A stretch of DNA of 64,000 bases from Halomonas sp. LBP4 (GCF_003202205.1 NZ_PDOG01000001.1:953048-1017047); one strand, 5' to 3'; numbered from the stretch's first letter, positions 44,663 through 53,895 are shown. Translations and numbers: made by a program. Notes: generated from the letters alone by a model not told the origin.

Positions 44663-45490
44663 TTAGCCGGACAGTTCCTCGGCGCCCTCCACCGGATCGA
44701 TACGCACCAGGTCCTCATAGGCATGCCAGCTGGCGTGCCCGAGCACCGGCAGAATCAGGGCCAGGCCGATGTAGAAGGTCATCACCCCGACCAGCACGCA
44801 ACCGGTGAGAATGACGGCCCACAGCAGCATGGGGCGGAAGTTGCGTGCCACCGAACGCACGCTGGCCTCGATCCCCTCCATGAAGGTCAGGTCCTGGTCC
44901 ATCAGGGTCGGAATCGCCACCACGCTGATGGAGAAGGCCCCGAAGGCCAGGATGCCACCGATCACGGTGCCCACCGCGATCATGCCCAACCCTTCCGGGG
45001 TGGTCAGCAGCGAAGCGTAGAGGGTTGCCGGACTGGGCACCTCGAAGCCGAAGAAGAGGGCGAACAGCAGGGTTGCCAGACGGATCCAGGCGAGGAAGAA
45101 GATCATCATCATCACGCCCATCATCGCCAGCTGACTGGCGTGGGGACGCCAGGCACCGAAGGCGTCACCCAGGTGCGGGGCGCGACTGGCCTCCAGGGCC
45201 CGGCTGATGCCGTAGGACCCCACGGCCACCAGTGGCCCCAGGAACATGAAGCCGGCCACCAGCGGTAGTAGCCAGTGCCAGAGGTCGAGGGTGATGGCAC
45301 CGGCGGTGATGGCGATACTCAGCCCCACCCAGAACATCCCGTAGGCCAGGCTGACGGCCGTGGCCCGGCGGAAATCCTCGAATCCCGCCGCCAGCCAGGC
45401 CCGCGGCCTGTCCATGCCCACCGGGTTGATGGTGATCTTGACCCTGGGCGCTGCAGCCTTGTCGTGCGCTTTTGTTGGTGCCGCCTTCAT
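44663..45490 (-). CDS. DUF2189 integral membrane protein
   Basis: A 275-residue inner-membrane protein with about six helices. A short basic cytoplasmic N-terminus is followed by AWLAAGFEDFRRATAVSLAYGMFWVG, LLPLVAGFMFLGPLVAVGSYGISRALE and FSISVVAIPTLMDQDLTFMEGIEASVRSVARNFRPMLLWA. These are the DUF2189 hallmarks. Function unknown. Three imperfect tandem 16-bp repeats lie directly upstream of its start. Confidence 0.7.
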   Translation of the reverse strand: MKAAPTKAHDKAAAPRVKITINPVGMDRPRAWLAAGFEDFRRATAVSLAYGMFWVGLSIAITAGAITLDLWHWLLPLVAGFMFLGPLVAVGSYGISRALEASRAPHLGDAFGAWRPHASQLAMMGVMMMIFFLAWIRLATLLFALFFGFEVPSPATLYASLLTTPEGLGMIAVGTVIGGILAFGAFSISVVAIPTLMDQDLTFMEGIEASVRSVARNFRPMLLWAVILTGCVLVGVMTFYIGLALILPVLGHASWHAYEDLVRIDPVEGAEELSG

Positions 45491-45501
45491 GGTTCACCCC
45501 T

Positions 45502-45549
45502 GTATTCCGCCAGAACAGTATTCCGCCAAAACAGCTTCCGCCGAGTACA
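45502..45549 (-). repeat. Three imperfect tandem 16-bp repeats upstream of the DUF2189 gene
   Basis: GTATTCCGCCAGAACA (45502-45517), GTATTCCGCCAAAACA (45518-45533) and GCTTCCGCCGAGTACA (45534-45549) follow each other without gaps, starting 12 bases before the start codon. They could be a regulatory array or a slipped duplication. Confidence 0.65.
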
Positions 45550-45702
45550 GCCCGTCGAGGCCGGGCCTGGTATGGCGACATCCGGCATGCGCCCTGATGC
45601 CACCGTCCGTCTCCATTGGTACAGCTTCAATGTAGTTGACCGCGGTTATTCCTGCCGTCTCGCTGGCCAACGCAGCGAGGCGCCCCCGTCAGGCATCAGC
45701 GT

Positions 45703-46131
45703 CTACCTGACGATCATCACCGAGATCCTGGTGTGATGCACCACATGCTCGGCATTGGGGCCGAGCAAGTAATCGGCGAACTTGCGCTTGCTGTGGGACG
45801 CCATGACGATCAGGTCGACATCGAGCTTCTTCGCCGCCTTGATGATCGCCTCCCAGGGCGAGCCATCGACGATCACGCTCTGCACCTTGATGTCATCCGG
45901 CACATGCTCCTCGATGAACTTGTGTTGCGCCTCCGACAACGCCTCGTGAGCTTTCTCGGCGAAGCCCTCCGGGAAGTAGGAGCCCACCAGCGGCATGCGG
46001 TAGTCCGGCAGCACCGTCACTACGTGCAGCGAAGCGCCGAAACTGCGACACAGTGCCAGTGCCGTGGGCAGCGCCTTCTTCCAGGAGCTCTCCTCGTTGA
46101 GGTCCACCGGCAACAGGATCTTGCTGTACAT
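45703..46131 (-). CDS. Universal stress protein, TeaD-like, with the TAXI-TRAP operon
   Basis: A 142-residue UspA protein. It starts MYSKILLPVDLNEESSWKKALPTAL and ends DVDLIVMASHSKRKFADYLLGPNAEHVVHHTRISVMIV, with the nucleotide-binding region mostly kept (S-H-S-x-R/K...LLGP). AAGGAG precedes ATG 46131. It lies 13 bases after the TRAP permease stop. In Halomonas the ectoine TRAP system TeaABC is likewise followed by a UspA protein, TeaD, which restrains transport. The same regulatory role is inferred here for a different TRAP. Confidence 0.82.
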   Translation of the reverse strand: MYSKILLPVDLNEESSWKKALPTALALCRSFGASLHVVTVLPDYRMPLVGSYFPEGFAEKAHEALSEAQHKFIEEHVPDDIKVQSVIVDGSPWEAIIKAAKKLDVDLIVMASHSKRKFADYLLGPNAEHVVHHTRISVMIVR

Positions 46132-46144
46132 GGCGCGGTCTCCT

Positions 46145-48739
46145 TCAGACTGTCGCCTCGGCGGCGCTGTGATCACGCCGCCGGCGCTGCATCAACACCA
46201 CCAGCCCGAACAGCACGAAGGCCGGTATCCATATCCACTCCTTGGTCCAGCGGTCCACCGGCGCCAGCACCTCGAGGATCTCCTGGTCGAAGTCGAAGCC
46301 GAGATCGGCGGCCTGGCTGCCATAAGCGACCATGTCGACCATCGCACGCCCGTCCTCGATGATCAGCTCCATCCCCAGATTCTCCAGACGCTCCTCGCCC
46401 GACTCGCCGGCCGGCACCGGCAACTGCATGTAGCTGGTCACGGGATCGCCGAAGGCATCCTCGCCCCGGATCTGCAGGCGCAGCGTGCTCTCCTCGTCGA
46501 CATCGCCCAGCGCCTCGACGATCTGCCCGGGCGGTATGGACTGGTAGGGATCATGGATCATGTCCATCCAGAATCCCGGCCGGAACAGGGCAAAGGCCAC
46601 AACCAGCAGCAGGATGGACTCGTACCAGCGGCTGCGGGTGATCATGAAGCCCTGGGTGGCCGCGGCGAAGATCAGCATGGCGATGGTCGCCACGACGAAG
46701 ACAACGATGCCCTGCAGGACGGTGACCTCGATGAGCAGCAGATCGGTGTTGAAGATGAACAGGAATGGCAGCGCCGCGGTGCGCAGGCTGTAGTAGAAGG
46801 CCTGGAAGCCGGTGCGGATCGGGTCACCGCCGGAGACGGCCGCCGCGGCGAAGGACGCCAGGCCCACCGGTGGCGTGACATCGGCCATGATGCCGAAATA
46901 GAAGACAAAGAGGTGCACGGCGATCAACGGCACCAGCAGGCCGTTCTGTTCGCCCAGTTGGACGATCACCGGTGCCAGTAGCGCCGACACCACGATGTAG
47001 TTGGCTGTGGTGGGCAGGCCCATGCCGAGGATCAGGCTGAGCACCGCGGTGAACAGCAGGATCAGCATCAGGTTGCCCATGGAGAGGATCTCCACGACGT
47101 CGGCCAGCACCAGGCCGACCCCGGTCTGGGAGACCGCGCCGACGATGATGCCGGCGGTGGCCGTGGCGATACCGATGCCGATCATGTTCCGCGCACCGGT
47201 CACCAGGCCGTTCCACAGGTCCATCAGGCCCTCGCGGATGTCCGCCGCCAGGTCGCTGCGACCACGGAAGAGTGCCGTGACGGGACGCTGGGTGACGATG
47301 ATGGCGATCATGAACATCGTGGCCCAGAAGGCGGACAACCCCGGCGAGAGGCGCTCGACCATCAGGCACCAGATGAGCAAGATCACCGGCAGGATGTACT
47401 GCAGGCCGACCATCACCGTGGGCTTGGTCTGTGGCAGCTTGAAGATGGGCTCGTTGGGGTCATCGAGCTCCAGTTCGGGATAGCCCGAGGCCACCTTGAG
47501 CAGACCGACATAGACGGCCGTCAGCACCACCGCCACCACCCAGGGGGTGGCGTCCCCCAGCAGGGGCTTGAGCCAGCCCAGGCCGTAGTAGACCACCAGG
47601 GCCACGACCATCATCATCAACAGGCCGCCGAGGAAGCCGACCACCTTGCGAATCAGTGGCTTGGGCGGGTTGCTGCTCTGCAACCCCTGCAGCCCGGCCT
47701 TGAGGGCCTCGAGATGGACGATGTAGATCAGCGCGATGTAGGAGATCAAGGCGGGCAGGAAGGCGTGCTTGATCACTTCGACGTAGGAGATCCCGACGTA
47801 CTCGACCATCAGGAAGGCCGCCGCCCCCATCACCGGCGGCATGATCTGGCCATTGACGGAGGACGCAACCTCCACCGCGCCGGCCTTCTCGGCGGAGAAC
47901 CCGACCCGCTTCATCATCGGCACGGTGAAGGTGCCCGTAGTCACCACGTTGGCAATCGACGACCCCGAGATCAGGCCGGTCATCCCCGAGGCCACCACGG
48001 CGGCCTTTGCCGGCCCGCCCTTGTAGTGCCCCAGCATCGAGAAGGCGACCTGGATGAAATAGTTGCCTGCCCCTGCCTTGTCGAGGAGGGCGCCGAACAG
48101 CACGAAGAGGAACACGAAGCTGGTCGAGACCCCCAGGGCGATGCCGAACACGCCCTGGGTAGTCAGCCACTGGTGATTGATCAGGCCAAAGAGGCTGACC
48201 CCCCGGTGGGCCAGCACTCCCGGCATATAGGGGCCGGCCAGGGAGTAGATGATGAAGATCGAGGCGATGATCATCAGCGGCGGCCCCAGGGCCCGTCGCG
48301 TCGCCTCGAGCAGCAGCAGGATACCTGCCACGCCGATGATGACGTCCTGCAGGATCGGCGCGCCCGGACGCTGGGACAGTTGTTCGTAGAACATGAACAT
48401 GTAGGCACCGCAGAAGGCCGCAGCCGCCGCGAGGACCCAGTCCTGGACGGGAATGCGATCACGGGGCGAGCGCTTGAGTGCCGGATAGGCCATGTAGGCC
48501 AGGAAGAGGGCGAAGGCCAGGTGAATCGAGCGAGCCTCGGTGGCGCTGAAGACACCGAATCGCAACACGAACGGCAACGGGGAGGCGATCCACAGCTGGA
48601 ACAGCGACCAGGCCGCCGCAATGCCCAGCAGCAGCTTGCCCGGTGTACCGGCCGGCCTGCGGGCTCCCGTGTCGCTCGAGGCGACCATGTCCTCCAGGTC
48701 GACATCCGCCGTGTCGGATGCTTTCTTGTCGTCAGTCAT
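46145..48739 (-). CDS. TAXI-type TRAP transporter, fused small and large membrane subunits
   Basis: An 864-residue membrane protein combining the 4-helix (DctQ-like) and 12-helix (DctM-like) TRAP subunits, as is usual for TAXI systems. Seen: the N-terminal helices (KLLLGIAAAWSLFQLWI, VLAAAAAFCGAYMFMFYEQL) and the DctM core VVASGMTGLISGSSIANVVTTGTFTVPMMKRVGFSAEKAGAVEVASSVNGQIMPPVMGAAAFLM. About 100 C-terminal residues after the last helices form an extra soluble region flanked by a final helix. It is driven by an ion gradient; the substrate is unknown. A hairpin separates it from the receptor gene. Confidence 0.9.
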   Translation of the reverse strand: MTDDKKASDTADVDLEDMVASSDTGARRPAGTPGKLLLGIAAAWSLFQLWIASPLPFVLRFGVFSATEARSIHLAFALFLAYMAYPALKRSPRDRIPVQDWVLAAAAAFCGAYMFMFYEQLSQRPGAPILQDVIIGVAGILLLLEATRRALGPPLMIIASIFIIYSLAGPYMPGVLAHRGVSLFGLINHQWLTTQGVFGIALGVSTSFVFLFVLFGALLDKAGAGNYFIQVAFSMLGHYKGGPAKAAVVASGMTGLISGSSIANVVTTGTFTVPMMKRVGFSAEKAGAVEVASSVNGQIMPPVMGAAAFLMVEYVGISYVEVIKHAFLPALISYIALIYIVHLEALKAGLQGLQSSNPPKPLIRKVVGFLGGLLMMMVVALVVYYGLGWLKPLLGDATPWVVAVVLTAVYVGLLKVASGYPELELDDPNEPIFKLPQTKPTVMVGLQYILPVILLIWCLMVERLSPGLSAFWATMFMIAIIVTQRPVTALFRGRSDLAADIREGLMDLWNGLVTGARNMIGIGIATATAGIIVGAVSQTGVGLVLADVVEILSMGNLMLILLFTAVLSLILGMGLPTTANYIVVSALLAPVIVQLGEQNGLLVPLIAVHLFVFYFGIMADVTPPVGLASFAAAAVSGGDPIRTGFQAFYYSLRTAALPFLFIFNTDLLLIEVTVLQGIVVFVVATIAMLIFAAATQGFMITRSRWYESILLLVVAFALFRPGFWMDMIHDPYQSIPPGQIVEALGDVDEESTLRLQIRGEDAFGDPVTSYMQLPVPAGESGEERLENLGMELIIEDGRAMVDMVAYGSQAADLGFDFDQEILEVLAPVDRWTKEWIWIPAFVLFGLVVLMQRRRRDHSAAEATV

Positions 48740-48829
48740 AGCTAGCTAGCCCTGCCCACAGTCGATTGACGTGTCTCCCATCTCGGGTATCGCTCTCGCC
48801 GACCCCGCTTTCGGCGCCACCAACGAGAT

Positions 48830-48855
48830 GCGCGGACCCCCGCAGGGGTCCGCGC
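48830..48855 (-). terminator. Stem-loop between TAXI receptor and TRAP permease genes
   Basis: An 11-bp perfect stem GCGCGGACCCC (48830-48840) and GGGGTCCGCGC (48845-48855) with a CGCA loop is not followed by a T-run. It probably acts as an attenuator or mRNA-stabilising hairpin that lets the receptor be made in excess over the membrane subunit. Confidence 0.6.
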
Positions 48856-48891
48856 ACCGATCATCGAAGGTGAAGCCTGCTCATGACGGGA

Positions 48892-49869
48892 TCACTCGAT
48901 CCAGCCCTGTTCGCGATAGTAGCGTGCAGCACCCTCGTGCAGCGGTGCGGAGAGCCCCGAAGAGATCATCTCTTCCGGCTCCAGGTTCTCGAAGGCCGGA
49001 TGCAGGCGCTTGAAGCGATCGAAGTTTTCGAACACCGCCTTGACGGCCTCGTAGACGATTTCCTCGTCGGCCTGGGCGGTGGTCACGAAGGTGGCGGCCA
49101 CGCCGAAGGTCGGGACATCCTCGTCGTTGCCCCTGTAGAGCCCGCCGGGAATCACCGATTTGGAGTAGTAGGGATACTCCTCGACCAGGCCTTCGATGGC
49201 CGGGCCATCCAGCGGAATCAGGCGTGAGTCGACGGTAGTGGTGGCCTCCTGAATGGAACCGTTGGGGTGACCCACCACATAGACCATGGCATCGACATTG
49301 TTGTCGGCCAGTGCAGCGGCCTGTTCGGCGGCATCGAGCTGTGATGCCAGCGAGAAGGTGTCCTCCGTCCAGCCCTTGGCATCCATCACCACTTCCATGG
49401 TATTGCGCTGACCGGACCCCGGGTTGCCGATATTGACGCGCTTGCCTTCCAGGTCGTCGAGGCTCTCGATGCCGGAGTCGGCGCGGGCCAGCAGGGTCAG
49501 TGGCTCGCCATGGACTCGGAAGACCGCACGCAGATCCTCGTAGGCGTCGCCCTCGAAGTTGCCGGTGCCGTGGTAGGCCTGGTACTGGACGTCAGACTGG
49601 GCAACCCCCATGTCCAGCTCTCCGGACTTGATACCATTGATGTTGGCCACCGAGCCACCGGTGGACGGCGCGTTGCAGCGGATGTTGTGCTCATCGCTGC
49701 CACGATTGATCAAGCGACAGATCGACTGACCGACCACGTAGTAGACGCCGGTCTGGCCACCGGTACCGATGGTGATGAAGCGCTCCTGAGCCACTGCCGG
49801 CGCGGAGAACATCGCGGCACCCAGCAGTGCGCCGGTAAAGGCAGCAGCGGAGAAAGCATGGCGTTTCAT
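48892..49869 (-). CDS. TAXI-family TRAP solute receptor
   Basis: A 325-residue periplasmic receptor with a signal peptide (MKRHAFSAAAFTGALLGAAMFSAPAVAQE). Hallmarks are FITIGTGGQTGVYYVVGQSICRLIN, the APSTGGSVANINGIKSGELDMGVAQSDVQY region, and GKRVNIGNPGSGQRNTMEVVMDAKGW. TAXI receptors bind carboxylates such as glutamate or 2-oxoglutarate in known cases; here the ligand is unknown. AGAGGTG precedes ATG 49869; an upstream GTG or ATG at 49896 would precede the signal. It heads the receptor-permease-UspA operon. Confidence 0.9.
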   Translation of the reverse strand: MKRHAFSAAAFTGALLGAAMFSAPAVAQERFITIGTGGQTGVYYVVGQSICRLINRGSDEHNIRCNAPSTGGSVANINGIKSGELDMGVAQSDVQYQAYHGTGNFEGDAYEDLRAVFRVHGEPLTLLARADSGIESLDDLEGKRVNIGNPGSGQRNTMEVVMDAKGWTEDTFSLASQLDAAEQAAALADNNVDAMVYVVGHPNGSIQEATTTVDSRLIPLDGPAIEGLVEEYPYYSKSVIPGGLYRGNDEDVPTFGVAATFVTTAQADEEIVYEAVKAVFENFDRFKRLHPAFENLEPEEMISSGLSAPLHEGAARYYREQGWIE

Positions 49870-50096
49870 GAACACACCTCTTGACGTTGTGGACAAGCGT
49901 TGCTGATTGGCGGCCTGGTAACCGATGACCGCCGACGGTTAGACCGTACTCTTCTACTTTAGCGAAAAAAACGCCTGCTTGATGCGACCTTTTTACGGCA
50001 TGTTCGCAGTCTAGTCTCCACCAACGTTTAGGGAACGTTAATTTTCACGGCTTCCGAGAGTCGCAATCACGGGGAGACACCGCCTCCCCGCGTCCC

Positions 50097-51485
50097 TCAG
50101 GACGCCTTCATGATCAGCGCCTGCTTCTCGTCCTTCATGGCCGCGAACTCGGCCTCGTAGAAGAAGCGCTCCTCGCCCAGGGCGGGCTCGAGATGATTGA
50201 GCCAGGTGGCGGCCTCGTCGTACTTGGCGAAGAAGGGCCGCTGCACCCAGTCGCTGTCGCGCCCCTGGATGAAGCGCAGCACGAAGACCTTCTCGCCGTG
50301 GATCTCCGCCACCCCCTGGATCTCCACCTTGCCCGGATCGGCGGACATCGACGGCCCCCGGGCGGTACGCGCCAGGCCCGGCACCTGTTTCATGGCCTCG
50401 CGGTAGATCTCCCAGGCGCGCACCAGCGGCACCTCGAAGTAGTGGCGGGCACCGGTGTCGCGCTCGACGAACATGTAGTAGGGAATCATCCCCAGGCGCA
50501 CCTGGGTGGTCCACATGCGCGCCCACTGGTCGGCGTCGTCGTTGATGTGGCGGAGCAAGGGCGCCTGGGTGCGGATCTCGGCTCCGGTGGCGCGGATGCG
50601 GCGGATCGCCTCGCGGCAGATGGGGGTGTCCATCTCCTTCCAGTGGTTGAAGTGCGCCATGAAGGCGACGTGCTTGCCTGCCGCCGTCAGCTCGCGGAAC
50701 AGCTCGAGGACATCCTCGGCGTCCGTGTCGGTGACGAAGCGGTAGGGCCAGAAGGTCAGGCTCTTGGTGCCGATGCGGATGTCCTGGACGTGGTCCAGCT
50801 CGGGCGCCATCAGCCCCTCCAGGTACTGGCGCAGGTGCTTGGCCTTCATCACCATGGGGTCGCCGCCGGTCATCAGCAGGTCCGTGACCTCGGTGTGCTC
50901 GGCCAGGTAGCGATGCAGCGAATCCGCCTCGCTGGAGGCGAACTTGAGGTCCTTGTCGCCGACGAACTGCGCCCAGCGGAAACAGAAGGTGCAGTAGCTG
51001 TGACAGACCTGGCCCTGGCTGGGGAAGAACAGCACCGTCTCGCGGTACTTGTGCTGCATGCCGGGCAGCGGCTCGCCATCGAGCAGCGGCAGGTTGAGGT
51101 CCATCTGCCCTGCCGGGTGAGGGTTGAGCTCGCTGCGGATGCGCTCGATCACCGGCTTCATCTCGGCCGTGGTCGCCTCGCGGCGCATCAGCGCGGCGAC
51201 CTCGTCGAAGTGCTCGGGCCTGAGCATGCCTCGCTGGGGGAAGGTGAGCTGGAAGACCGGATCCTCGGGGATGTTGTTCCAGTCGATCAGCTCCTCGATC
51301 ACGTATTCGTTGACGCGAAACGGCAGCACCTGGCTGACGACCCGCATGTCGAAACGCAGGTCGTCAGGCAGGCTCTGGATCGCCTCGATCTTGTCGAGCT
51401 GGCGATGGGTATAGACCTTGAACTGACGGGCCGCGAAGACGTCGGCCTGGGAATCGCCGAGCTCGATGTTCACGCGTTGGTTCAT
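50097..51485 (-). CDS. kamA: KamA-family radical SAM aminomutase (lysine 2,3-aminomutase-like)
   Basis: A 462-residue radical SAM and PLP enzyme. The Fe-S motif is CHSYCTFC with RWAQFVGDKDLKF following. Then come LLMTGGDPMVMKAKHL, AHFNHWKEM and TQAPLLRHINDD, typical of the family. The product would be beta-lysine (or beta-glutamate for the glutamate 2,3-aminomutase branch). These are precursors of osmolytes such as N-epsilon-acetyl-beta-lysine, but the partner acetyltransferase gene is not adjacent, so the pathway is unclear. GAGGAGGTGGC precedes ATG 51485; longer starts give low-complexity sequence. It is divergent from a macrodomain gene. Confidence 0.85.
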   Translation of the reverse strand: MNQRVNIELGDSQADVFAARQFKVYTHRQLDKIEAIQSLPDDLRFDMRVVSQVLPFRVNEYVIEELIDWNNIPEDPVFQLTFPQRGMLRPEHFDEVAALMRREATTAEMKPVIERIRSELNPHPAGQMDLNLPLLDGEPLPGMQHKYRETVLFFPSQGQVCHSYCTFCFRWAQFVGDKDLKFASSEADSLHRYLAEHTEVTDLLMTGGDPMVMKAKHLRQYLEGLMAPELDHVQDIRIGTKSLTFWPYRFVTDTDAEDVLELFRELTAAGKHVAFMAHFNHWKEMDTPICREAIRRIRATGAEIRTQAPLLRHINDDADQWARMWTTQVRLGMIPYYMFVERDTGARHYFEVPLVRAWEIYREAMKQVPGLARTARGPSMSADPGKVEIQGVAEIHGEKVFVLRFIQGRDSDWVQRPFFAKYDEAATWLNHLEPALGEERFFYEAEFAAMKDEKQALIMKAS

Positions 51486-51622
51486 GCCACCTCCTCCTCT
51501 GTAGTCTCGCACGGCTCGGGGAAGCGCCCTGCGCGACAACTGATCACAGCCGGTGCGCCGGTCGAGGACCGGCGCACCGTGAGTTGTTCGGGGGGAGGCC
51601 ATTGGTACAGACCTGGCGGGTG

Positions 51623-51650
51623 ACTTGCAAGTTTCTGCGCCGATTTGCAA
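51623..51650. promoter_or_regulatory. Paired TTGCAA sites in the kamA-macrodomain divergent gap
   Basis: ACTTGCAAGT (51623-51632) is a perfect palindrome, and a second TTGCAA at 51645-51650 lies exactly 20 bp from the first. They sit in an AT-rich region (about 51620-51690) shared by divergent genes. They look like a dimeric regulator's tandem sites; the regulator is unknown. The 51486-51785 gap holds nothing else that I can support. Confidence 0.35.
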
Positions 51651-51785
51651 CGAATGTCGCGAAACAAAACACAAAACGCAACGAACCATTCATGGCAGGC
51701 ACTCACGGGAGGAGCCCCGGCCTTGATGCCCCGCTACGGTGGGCACCAGACTGAAGACGCAGTCCCTACCAGGAGGAAGGAGACA

Positions 51786-52307
51786 ATGAGCGCGACCATC
51801 GAGTGTATCCGGGGCGATATCGCCCACCAGCCGGATATCGACGCCGTGGTCAATGCCGCCAACGCCGAGTTGCGCATCGGTGGTGGCGTGGCCGGGGCCC
51901 TGCATCGGGCCGCGGGCCCGGGGCTCGAGGAAGAGTGTCGCCCCCTGGCGCCCATCCAGCCCGGCCAGGCGGTGATCACCGGCGCCCACGGGCTACCCAA
52001 TCGCCATGTGATCCACTGCCTGGGGCCGGTCTACGGCATCGACGAACCCTCCGACGAGTTGCTCGCCGCCTGCTACCGCCATGCCCTGCTGCTGGCCGAG
52101 CGGGAAGGCATCGCCTCGGTCGCCTTCCCGGCGATCTCCGCCGGCGCCTTCGGCTACCCCGCGACCGAGGCCGCACGCATCGCCCTCTCCACGGTGATCC
52201 GGACGCTGCCCGAGTGCCCCGGCATCGAGCGGGTACGCTTCGTGCTGTTCGACGCCGCCAGCGCCGAGCTGCACCAGCGCACCCTGGAGGCCTTGCAGAA
52301 AGGGTGA
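51786..52307 (+). CDS. Macrodomain protein, O-acetyl-ADP-ribose deacetylase-like
   Basis: A 173-residue single macrodomain. Motifs: AVVNAANAELRIGGGVAGALHRAAG (the ADP-ribose loop, with N-A-A-N and the GGGVAGA loop) and FPAISAGAFGYPATEAARIAL (phosphate loop). This is the MacroD/YmdB pattern. It removes ADP-ribose or acetyl groups from ADP-ribosylated products. AGGAGGAAGGAG just precedes ATG 51786. It is a monocistronic gene, divergent from kamA. Confidence 0.88.
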   Translation: MSATIECIRGDIAHQPDIDAVVNAANAELRIGGGVAGALHRAAGPGLEEECRPLAPIQPGQAVITGAHGLPNRHVIHCLGPVYGIDEPSDELLAACYRHALLLAEREGIASVAFPAISAGAFGYPATEAARIALSTVIRTLPECPGIERVRFVLFDAASAELHQRTLEALQKG

Positions 52308-52496
52308 GGGTAGAACCCCCCTTGGCGGCCAGGGGCGATCTCGGGGCCAGGCGCAGAGCCATTGGAAGGCGATCGACGCCCTCTCCGGGGCATCGGGCAG
52401 GCCGATGCGGATATGGCCATGGCGCGCGAGCCGAAGCGGCCGCCGCTGCCGAGCTGATATGCTGGAGCCTGTGCTAACCGACATCAAGGACGAAAC

Positions 52497-53357
52497 GTGC
52501 CACTCCGGGATCTGCTGCTGGGCCTCTCCGTCATCGCCATCTGGGCCCTGAACATCATCGTCATCAAGGTGGGGGTGGCGGAGATGCCGCCGCTGCTGAT
52601 GACCACCCTGCGCTTCATGCTGGTGGCCGCCCTACTGGTACCCTTCCATCCGGTGGCGCGCCACCAGTTGCCCTTCCTGTTGCTGCTCTCGGTAACCTTC
52701 GGCACCCTGCATTTCGCGATGCTGTTCATTGGCCTGGGCCAGGCGGAAGCGGGAACCGGCGCGCTGCTGGTGCAGATGGGCACGCCCTTCGCCACGCTGC
52801 TGGCGGTGATCTTCCTCAGGGAGCGCCTGGGACCCAAGCGCCTGGTCGGCTTGATACTGTCGTTCGCGGGCATCGTGGTCCTGGCCGGCGGCCCCACCCT
52901 GCCCTCGCCGCTCCCGCTGGCCTTGTTGCTGCTCAGCGCCCTGGGCTGGGCAGTCTCACAGTTGCTGATCAAGCGCGGGCCGAATATCGCCCCCATGGCA
53001 CTGGCCGGCTGGGTGGCGCTGTTCGCCGTGCCCCAGGTGGCGCTGGGCTCGCTGCTCTTCGAGCATGACCACCTCGAGGCCATGCGTCGGGCGGGCTGGG
53101 CCGGCTGGGGGGCCGTGGTCTACACCGCGGTGATGTCTTCCATTCTCGCCTACGGGCTCTGGTACGGCCTGCTGCGCCGCCACCCGGTCAACCGCGTCGT
53201 GCCCATGACCCTGCTGGTGCCGGTGCTGGCGGTGCTGCTGGGGGTACTGTTGCTGGGCGATACCCTGGGCATCCACAAGCTCGCCGGCGGCGGCCTGGTG
53301 GTAGCGGGCATCGCCCTGATCGTGCTGCGCTTCCGGCCGAGGCGAATCGAGGCGTGA
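52497..53357 (+). CDS. EamA/DMT-family transporter
   Basis: A 286-residue inner-membrane protein with ten helices in two EamA repeats (LLLGLSVIAIWALNIIVIKVG... and LLLLSALGWAVSQLLIKRG...). It is similar to RhaT/YdcZ-type amino-acid or metabolite exporters such as EamA. GTG 52497 is 6 bases after AAGGA. The substrate cannot be predicted. Confidence 0.85.
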   Translation: MPLRDLLLGLSVIAIWALNIIVIKVGVAEMPPLLMTTLRFMLVAALLVPFHPVARHQLPFLLLLSVTFGTLHFAMLFIGLGQAEAGTGALLVQMGTPFATLLAVIFLRERLGPKRLVGLILSFAGIVVLAGGPTLPSPLPLALLLLSALGWAVSQLLIKRGPNIAPMALAGWVALFAVPQVALGSLLFEHDHLEAMRRAGWAGWGAVVYTAVMSSILAYGLWYGLLRRHPVNRVVPMTLLVPVLAVLLGVLLLGDTLGIHKLAGGGLVVAGIALIVLRFRPRRIEA

Positions 53358-53361
53358 ATCC

Positions 53362-53895
53362 CTAGGCGGGGTCCTCAGTCACGTCGACCAGGCACTGGCT
53401 GCCGCTGCCCGGCCAACTGACGCAATCGCCCTCGGCGACGCCCTGCTCCGCGAAGTAGCCGGCGTTGACCTCGAGGGCCGCTCGGTAGGGCACCCCGGGA
53501 TAGGTGACCGGACACTCGCCGGGACGCTCCGAGTCGCAGGGCTGCATCTGGCGGATCGCCACGATTCGCCCGTCTGCGTCGATGAAGGCGATATCCAGGG
53601 GAATCCGCGTGCGGTACATCCAGAAGCCGTTGCGCGGCGACTGCTCGTCACGATAGAGGAACAGCATGCCGGCCTCGGCATCGAGGTGATCCCGGTCTCT
53701 CAGTCCCTGGCCACGCTGGGGCAGAGTACGGGCGACCTCGACCCGCAGGCGATGGGGGCCCTGCTCGCTGTGCAGCACCAGGGTCACGGTGTCCAGCGGG
53801 CCGGGGCCCTCGGCCAGCAGGGACCGCGGGAGCAGGGCGGCGGTCGGCACCAGGGCGGCGAGGCCCAGCAGCAGTCGGCGTCGGGTCGGGTTCAT
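53362..53895 (-). CDS. Exported DUF192 protein coupled to modABC
   Basis: A 177-residue protein with a twin-arginine-like signal (PTRRRLLLGLAALVPTAALL). The DUF192 domain has VARTLPQRGQGLRDRDHLDAEAGMLFLY, NGFWMYRTRIPLDIAFIDADGRIVAI and YRAALEVNAGYFAEQGVAEGD, its standard motifs. The gene overlaps the ATPase gene by ATGA, so it is part of the molybdate-type operon. DUF192 has no established function. Coupling to Mo/W uptake and the RRR signal suggest a periplasmic role. Confidence 0.8.
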   Translation of the reverse strand: MNPTRRRLLLGLAALVPTAALLPRSLLAEGPGPLDTVTLVLHSEQGPHRLRVEVARTLPQRGQGLRDRDHLDAEAGMLFLYRDEQSPRNGFWMYRTRIPLDIAFIDADGRIVAIRQMQPCDSERPGECPVTYPGVPYRAALEVNAGYFAEQGVAEGDCVSWPGSGSQCLVDVTEDPA

